Source of the DNA: Stieleria sp. JC731
GTDB taxonomy: Bacteria > Planctomycetota > Planctomycetia > Pirellulales > Pirellulaceae
NCBI RefSeq assembly: GCF_020966635.1
Contig: NZ_JAJKFQ010000002.1
Span: forward strand, 1,178,001-1,242,000
DNA: 64,000 bases
Reading direction: 5' to 3'
The position numbers and the translations under genes were made by a program. Under the pieces are notes generated by a model. The model had not been told where the DNA came from. It did not search any database and worked only from the letters and a program-made list of their open reading frames with translations. The stretch's first letter is position 1, and each line of letters starts with the position of its first letter. Positions 59,753-64,000 of this stretch are shown here, piece after piece.

Positions 59753-60643
59753 TTATCCGAGCAACTTTCGCATCGCCGACGCGACGCCTAACGTCACTTC
59801 GGCCATCCTCGGATAGTCAAGCGTGTCGGGCGTATCGGTGGATCGATGATAGTTCGGATTGCGTAGGAAGCTGGTATCGGTGAGCATCAAGGCAGGATAG
59901 CCTTGATCCCAAAACGAGCTATTGTCGCTCAGCCGGATCTCACGAATCTTTTCTGGAAGACAGATGGAAAACAAAGGCATGCGACGCGTGCCACGTTTAA
60001 AACCCCGACGGAATTTCCAGCACAGTTTCCATGAGGGGATATTCCCGACTGCTGCTAGAAAGTTGCCACGCTGCGGAAAGAACCGATGCATCCATTTCGG
60101 TATTCCCGGCGGCACTGCTTGTGAACCTTTCGCAAGGCTATAGTAACCGACCATTTCTAGGCATAGCATCCCGACAATCTTGTCGTCGCGTGATCGCGAC
60201 TGGCGTGCATGATGTTGGCTGCCCATCGCGTCAAAGTTGAAGTAGGGCGGTTCCTCGCAAGCAAACGCTACATAACGTGCGGTACGTTTACCGGTGTGCT
60301 CACGCAGCAGTCGGCTGACTTCAATCAGAACCGCCACCGCGGATGCATTGTCATCGGCACCAGGAGTGCTGAAGACGGTATCGTAGTGGGCGCCAAGCAA
60401 CACGATCTCATCGGCTCGTTTGGTTCCCGGACACTCGACAATCAAATTGGTCGCTTCGTCACCATTCGCGTCATAGCATTCACGTTTGTGATCGTAACCC
60501 ATCTCCGCCCACTGGCCTTCGATGTAGCCGATCGTCGCTTGAATCGTTTTGGGCTGACTCAAAGTACGTGGACCGATAAGGCCCGCGAGGCGATCGACAT
60601 GCTGTCGCAGATTTTGTTCGATCGAATCTTGGCTGATAGACAT
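59753..60643 (-). CDS. M28-family zinc metallopeptidase
   Basis: A 296-residue protein. The co-catalytic zinc ligands are visible: LLGAHYDTVFSTPGADDNAS (His and Asp), FACEEPPYF (catalytic Glu pair), a second Glu/Asp in GMLCLEMVGYYS and the last His in NPNYHRSTDTPDTLDY. The size matches M28 aminopeptidases. There is no clear signal peptide, so it may be cytoplasmic or lack the usual leader. The Cys in LCLEMVG is common in the family. It is a single-gene unit with its own terminator. Confidence 0.88.
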   Translation of the reverse strand: MSISQDSIEQNLRQHVDRLAGLIGPRTLSQPKTIQATIGYIEGQWAEMGYDHKRECYDANGDEATNLIVECPGTKRADEIVLLGAHYDTVFSTPGADDNASAVAVLIEVSRLLREHTGKRTARYVAFACEEPPYFNFDAMGSQHHARQSRSRDDKIVGMLCLEMVGYYSLAKGSQAVPPGIPKWMHRFFPQRGNFLAAVGNIPSWKLCWKFRRGFKRGTRRMPLFSICLPEKIREIRLSDNSSFWDQGYPALMLTDTSFLRNPNYHRSTDTPDTLDYPRMAEVTLGVASAMRKLLG

Positions 60644-60731
60644 CGCTGTTGGGGAACTTCGCTTAGGTAGATGGGGCTGCTACTGCCACATCAACAGTTT
60701 AGCATTTTAAAGTTCAGCAACGATTTGTGAT

Positions 60732-62885
60732 TTACAACCGTGGGATTGTCGGACGCGATGTCTGGGGCCGTGACATCGGTCTCGCAACGCGGATCGGCGG
60801 AGGCAAAGTCGACAGCACTGGTCGGACACCGACGGGATGTTCAAGCTCCCAAGTTGCGAGGTCACCCCAAGGTGTGTCGGCATGATCACGTGTGACACGT
60901 TCGAGTAGCTTCACCGCCGTTTGCACGCGCGTCGCACTGACGATTCCGCCTTTCATTTCTTGCGAAGGCACCATTTTCAGTTGGTTGAACCCTTGGCTAA
61001 GCATCATCGCGCGTGATTCGCGGCTGGCCAGGATTTCACACTGCAAAATGAATTCGTGAATGCGAACGCTGTGAGCTAACAAGCGGCCCAGGTTCAGGTC
61101 ATACCATGCTTTCCATCGTGGTGACTGTTCTTGGTAGTACTCGCTCGGAGTGACCTGTTCCAATGAAACCTCGTGCAAAACGAATTCCGTTTCCGAGTCA
61201 CTGGATTCGGATGCAAGGGAATCGCTGTGATCGAATCGTAACATCATGATTTGGATCGCTTGCTCGATCACCTGCTGCGCGTGACGCAATCGTTTCACAC
61301 TTACCTCAAGATCATCGGGCAAGCGGTTTGAGAATCTTACCGGTCCCATGTACCAGCTAACATTGCGGTAGGGAAACTGATCCGATATCGAAGACGGGTA
61401 GCTCATTCGTGGCGGCCAATATTCAGCGGTCCCGGTCAACGCCGCCGCTTCGATGACTGCCCGGCGAAGCGGGTAGCGGTTGATGTCGTATGCGATCTCC
61501 GCAGTGCTGCGGTAATCGGGCATGTAATCGAACAATTCATCGCGTGTAGCGGTCGCGATATCGCCCGGGCGATTGATGGCCGTAAAGGTTCCACCGGTCG
61601 CAAGAGCCAGACGTGTCAGTGCATACGGGCCGCTTGGGGCAAGCAACCGTTGGCGATGAGGACCGCCGAAGTCGTCGTTGCCTAGGTTGGCCGGGATGAT
61701 CGGACCGTTTCCCCAGTCGATGTCAGTCGATTCGTACCAATAGGGCAGCTGAGCGCGTTCGGGAAACGCACTGTCAGGCCCACGGTCCACAGGCAATAGG
61801 ATCGGTTGGTTGTATGGGAACGGAAGCGTGAATTGTTGTAGGCCTTTTTTGATTCCAAATACCGAAAGCGGGCCGACAACATGGACTCGTGCTTTTCGCT
61901 GCTGGCACAATAGAATCACATCTTCTAGCGCATTTAGATCGTCACCCGATTCGTCACTCCAAACGACAACCTCGATTCTGGTATCAGGGTTTCTTGTTGG
62001 GACACTGGCAATGGCAGCTGACACCGCGGACATCACATTTTCGACGCCGCTTTGATCGATCGGAACGTTAATCAACGTGTTGGCAATGTCCAAGGGCTTT
62101 GGCATCCCTTTGTTAACGCCTAGGGGCACCACACCCTGACCGAATGCGAACACCGCTGTGGTTGGCCAAGGGAAAGGACCGGGTTTTCGTGCAACCTTAA
62201 TCTCGTCGTAAAAGTTCCCGATGATCGGCGCCAGCTGTTGCCGCTCGTTTACCAAACTGATCGAAGCATCCATCACCCATAGGATCCAGACGGGACCTTC
62301 GTGTTCGTTGGTCTCGCGCAATTGATCAAGTATCCCTTGTGCCGCACCGGCGGTGGTACGGGTCTGACGCACGCCATCTTTAGCATCTTTCAGTAGCGGC
62401 CCGGTGTATGACGATTGCTTTTGCAGTGCCGAGCTCATCTGTTCAAAAAGTGACTTTTCGCTGTTCTTTGACTTGGTCCCCGTCGTCATCTTCAGCCGAT
62501 CAGGCATGCTAACCATGGCTTGAAGATCACTAGGCTCGATCAAGACATCCGGGGCAAGCAACGAATTGAGGTCATCGGCTTGTACATCGAACTGAGACTG
62601 CAGATCCACAGTAATAAACTCCGACTCCGCCCGTGGCGTCTGTGACTGTGAATTGGCGGATAAATCGAGTGATACGAGATCGGCTAATGAATCGGAGTCA
62701 CCATGACTTGCGTACAGTCGGATGACATTGGCGAAGGGGTTCTGATCCGAGACAACCATCAACGCAAGGATCACAAGAAACGCACCGTGGACTACCATCG
62801 AAGTCAGCAAACCGGTGACTCGGTTGGAAGAACCGCTCTCCGATTTGGGGTCATCCGGATGTATAGGATCGATGTTGTAATTCAT
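60732..62885 (-). CDS. Membrane-anchored protein with vWA-like domain
   Basis: About 717 residues from the ATG at 62885; a TTG at 62900 would add five residues. No convincing ribosome-binding site supports either. One membrane helix follows the short N-terminus (LLTSMVVHGAFLVILALMVV). After a low-complexity stretch, WILWVMDASISLVNE (DXSXS MIDAS-type) begins a vWA-like fold, then TRIEVVVWSDESGDDLNALE and so on. The rest (Arg-rich, with LRRAVIEAAALTGTAEYWPP) is unassigned. Planctomycetes have many such vWA proteins; role unknown. Confidence 0.65.
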   Translation of the reverse strand: MNYNIDPIHPDDPKSESGSSNRVTGLLTSMVVHGAFLVILALMVVSDQNPFANVIRLYASHGDSDSLADLVSLDLSANSQSQTPRAESEFITVDLQSQFDVQADDLNSLLAPDVLIEPSDLQAMVSMPDRLKMTTGTKSKNSEKSLFEQMSSALQKQSSYTGPLLKDAKDGVRQTRTTAGAAQGILDQLRETNEHEGPVWILWVMDASISLVNERQQLAPIIGNFYDEIKVARKPGPFPWPTTAVFAFGQGVVPLGVNKGMPKPLDIANTLINVPIDQSGVENVMSAVSAAIASVPTRNPDTRIEVVVWSDESGDDLNALEDVILLCQQRKARVHVVGPLSVFGIKKGLQQFTLPFPYNQPILLPVDRGPDSAFPERAQLPYWYESTDIDWGNGPIIPANLGNDDFGGPHRQRLLAPSGPYALTRLALATGGTFTAINRPGDIATATRDELFDYMPDYRSTAEIAYDINRYPLRRAVIEAAALTGTAEYWPPRMSYPSSISDQFPYRNVSWYMGPVRFSNRLPDDLEVSVKRLRHAQQVIEQAIQIMMLRFDHSDSLASESSDSETEFVLHEVSLEQVTPSEYYQEQSPRWKAWYDLNLGRLLAHSVRIHEFILQCEILASRESRAMMLSQGFNQLKMVPSQEMKGGIVSATRVQTAVKLLERVTRDHADTPWGDLATWELEHPVGVRPVLSTLPPPIRVARPMSRPQTSRPTIPRL

Positions 62886-63036
62886 AGCTGGCTGCCACAA
62901 AGAAGGTTTATTGCCTCCCCTATTGTGCTGGTCCGGGCCCCCATTTTTCTACCTGAAGATACGTTCACAGCCGGCTCATTTAGCTGCTGGAAACCTAACG
63001 ATCTGATACCGGCAGGATCAGCAACCTAATTAACCG

Positions 63037-63059
63037 TAGTGGACGAGGCGACGAGTCCC
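63037..63059 (+). repeat. GTAG-hairpin repeat, copy 6 (variant)
   Basis: GTAG-T followed by GGACGAGGCGACGAGTCC. Relative to copies 1-5, the A-T pair that closes the loop has become G-C, while the stem, tandem G.A and GCGA loop are kept. Confidence 0.8.
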
Positions 63060-63061
63060 GG

Positions 63062-63682
63062 CTAAACCGACGCTAGCGCGTTTCGGCTCAGTGCTAACAA
63101 CGATGAGCCGCTTTGGCGCTAGCCGCGGTTGAGTGGCGTGTTAACCGAGAGTTGGCGTCAGCGGCTGATGAGAGCCAGTAGAAGATCGAGGCACGATCAG
63201 CCGCGACGCGCGAGCGTGCGGTTAGGTGTTTGGAGCACGGAACCGTCAACCGTCGCTATCGCGTTTCGGCTCAGCGTCAACAATGATGAGCCGCTTTGGC
63301 GCTAGCCGCGGTCATGTGGCGTGTTAACCGCGTGCTGGCGGCAGCGGGTGATGAGAGCCAGCAGAAGATCGAGGCACGATCAGCCGCGACGCGCGAGCGT
63401 GCGGTTAGGTGTTTGGAGCACGGATCTGTCAACCGACGCTAGCGTGTTTCGGCTCAGTGGCAACAACGATGAGCCGCTTTGGCGCTAGCCGCGGTTATGT
63501 GGCGTGTTAACCGCGTGCTGGCGGCAGCGGGTGATGAGAGCCAGCAGAAGATCGAGGCACGATCAGCCGCGACGCGCGAGCGTGCGGTTAGGTGTTTGGA
63601 GCCCGGAACCGTCAACCGTCGCTAGCGCGTTTCGGCTCAGTGGCAACAACGATGAGCCGCTTTGGCGCTAGCCGCGGTTGAG
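63062..63682. repeat. 183-bp tandem repeat, about 3.4 units
   Basis: The marker CCGCTTTGGCGCTAGCCGCG recurs at 63108, 63291, 63474 and 63657, an exact 183-bp spacing. Each unit has two REP-like elements (AACCGTCGCTAGCGCGTTTC with GGCGCTAGCCGCGGTT, and GATCAGCCGCGACGCG) separated by AGAAGATCGAGGCACGATC. Units differ by a few substitutions only. Confidence 0.88.
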
Positions 63683-63700
63683 TCCTTTTCAGCAATGACC

Positions 63701-63723
63701 GTAGTGGACGAGGCGACGAGTCC
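63701..63723 (+). repeat. GTAG-hairpin repeat, copy 7 (variant)
   Basis: Same G-C variant as copy 6, with intact GTAG. Confidence 0.8.
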
Positions 63724-63735
63724 CAACCATGAACC

Positions 63736-63758
63736 ACTGTGGACGAGGCGACGAGTTC
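63736..63758 (+). repeat. GTAG-hairpin repeat, copy 8 (degraded)
   Basis: GTAG is replaced by ACTG. The stem is GGAC/GTTC with a G.T pair in place of G-C, still formable. Confidence 0.7.
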
Positions 63759-63770
63759 CAACCAATCACC

Positions 63771-63793
63771 ACAATGGACAAGGCGACCAGTCC
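63771..63793 (+). repeat. GTAG-hairpin repeat, copy 9 (degraded)
   Basis: GGACAAGGCGACCAGTCC, without GTAG. The stem and the G-C pair remain, but the tandem G.A pairs are lost (A.A and A.C). Confidence 0.65.
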
Positions 63794-63854
63794 CTGCATC
63801 GCGGTTCATCGCCCAGCGACGAGCCTCAACGCTATTCTGCGTTCCTCAACCCGG

Positions 63855-64000
63855 TTATCGATCCAGGAAATCTTCAATCATCGTCGCGATAGCGGTCGGG
63901 ACTTGGCTATCGAGGCGATCGGATAAGACGTCTCCAAGAAAGTCTCCGTGTTTTCCTGGGACAACCAAAAGCCTACCCGCTGGCAACAAACGAGACATTC
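63855..64000 (-). CDS. C-terminal fragment of an alpha/beta-hydrolase-like protein (start outside window)
   Basis: Minus-strand open frame running off the right edge. The visible 47 residues read MSRLLPAGRLLVVPGKHGDF, then LGDVLSDRLD, ending TMIEDFLDR. This matches the end of alpha/beta hydrolases, where a short strand (RLLVVPG) is followed by H, the likely catalytic histidine (GKHGDF), and a last helix (MIEDFLD). The Met at 63998 may be internal. Identity is tentative because only one motif is seen. Confidence 0.55.
   Translation of the reverse strand, partial: MSRLLPAGRLLVVPGKHGDFLGDVLSDRLDSQVPTAIATMIEDFLDR

Larger units (their letters stand above)
62901..63854. other. Repeat-rich intergenic region at the right end
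   Basis: Contains the 183-bp tandem array flanked by four variant GTAG-hairpin copies. I find no gene in it; the short open frames are products of the repeats. Confidence 0.7.

Noticed and set aside
63062-63682. CRISPR array
   Set aside because: Units of 183 bp with similar sequence throughout and no unique spacers; no cas gene nearby. The 16-bp repeat at 33.5 kb is rejected for the same reason.
1-64000. Insertion sequence, prophage or transposase gene
   Set aside because: No transposase, integrase or phage structural gene was found; the repeats have no associated mobile gene in the window.

Overview
The window looks like chromosomal DNA of a Rhodopirellula/Pirellulaceae-type planctomycete. 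This is judged from content, since no marker gene such as rRNA is present. The signs are very large serine/threonine kinases fused to LRR, WD40 or Gly/Met-rich regions; ECF sigma factors encoded next to kinases; three DUF1559 (H-X9-DG) proteins; a PEP-CTERM protein; PQQ-type beta-propeller proteins; a Tat-exported Gfo/Idh/MocA oxidoreductase; a Cys-rich repeat protein; a lysine-rich histone-like protein; and many repeat-laden intergenic regions. I see no tRNA, rRNA, CRISPR array, insertion sequence or prophage. The sequence is cut at both ends: an ECF sigma factor lacks its start on the left, and an alpha/beta-hydrolase-like gene lacks its start on the right.

Layout. 0-5.2 kb: sigma factor tail, a membrane kinase with an N-terminal HX3CX2C motif, then a two-gene TatA/TatB-type pair. 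5.2-5.7 kb: intergenic repeats. 5.7-15.4 kb: an aquaporin with a plant NIP-like selectivity filter, an esterase, a PEP-CTERM protein, a beta-helix protein, a flavoprotein disulfide reductase, a DUF2306-DUF1559 fusion and a conserved protein of unknown function. 15.5-18.9 kb: two further DUF1559 proteins with SHD1-like tails. 18.9-27.4 kb (minus strand): two PQQ propeller proteins, a degenerate receiver protein, panD, a YdcZ-type transporter, an ECF sigma factor and a pseudokinase. Four of these genes are joined by 4-nt stop/start overlaps. 28.2-31.9 kb: Cys-rich lipoprotein, Mrp ATPase, a 455-bp tandem repeat and the histone-like gene with a palindromic leader. 32.5-39.5 kb: site-2-type protease, an aminotransferase/omega-amidase operon, a VIT1/CCC1 transporter, gdhA and a Gfo/Idh oxidoreductase. 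39.9-49.4 kb: LRR lipoprotein, a DUF1579 gene divergent from an SRPBCC-ArsR operon, a CocE-type hydrolase, and DUF2071, phosphotransferase, esterase and small secreted proteins. 49.8-62.9 kb: LRR kinase followed by a secreted YTV-repeat protein, WD40 kinase, M28 peptidase and a vWA-like membrane protein. 63.0-63.8 kb: a 183-bp tandem repeat.

How the parts fit. Two ECF sigma/kinase pairs and two further giant membrane kinases suggest heavy use of Ser/Thr-kinase signalling. The aminotransferase and omega-amidase form a plausible transamination/deamidation pair, and gdhA provides glutamate. The Tat components have a visible Tat substrate at 38.1-39.5 kb, although tatC is not in the window.

The least explained features are nucleic-acid elements. 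A 23-bp GTAG-led hairpin repeat has nine copies and a compensatory base change. REP-like inverted repeats are arranged as 455-bp and 183-bp tandem arrays. A 34-bp near-palindrome lies upstream of the histone-like gene. All functional statements come from reading motifs by eye; no database search was run.
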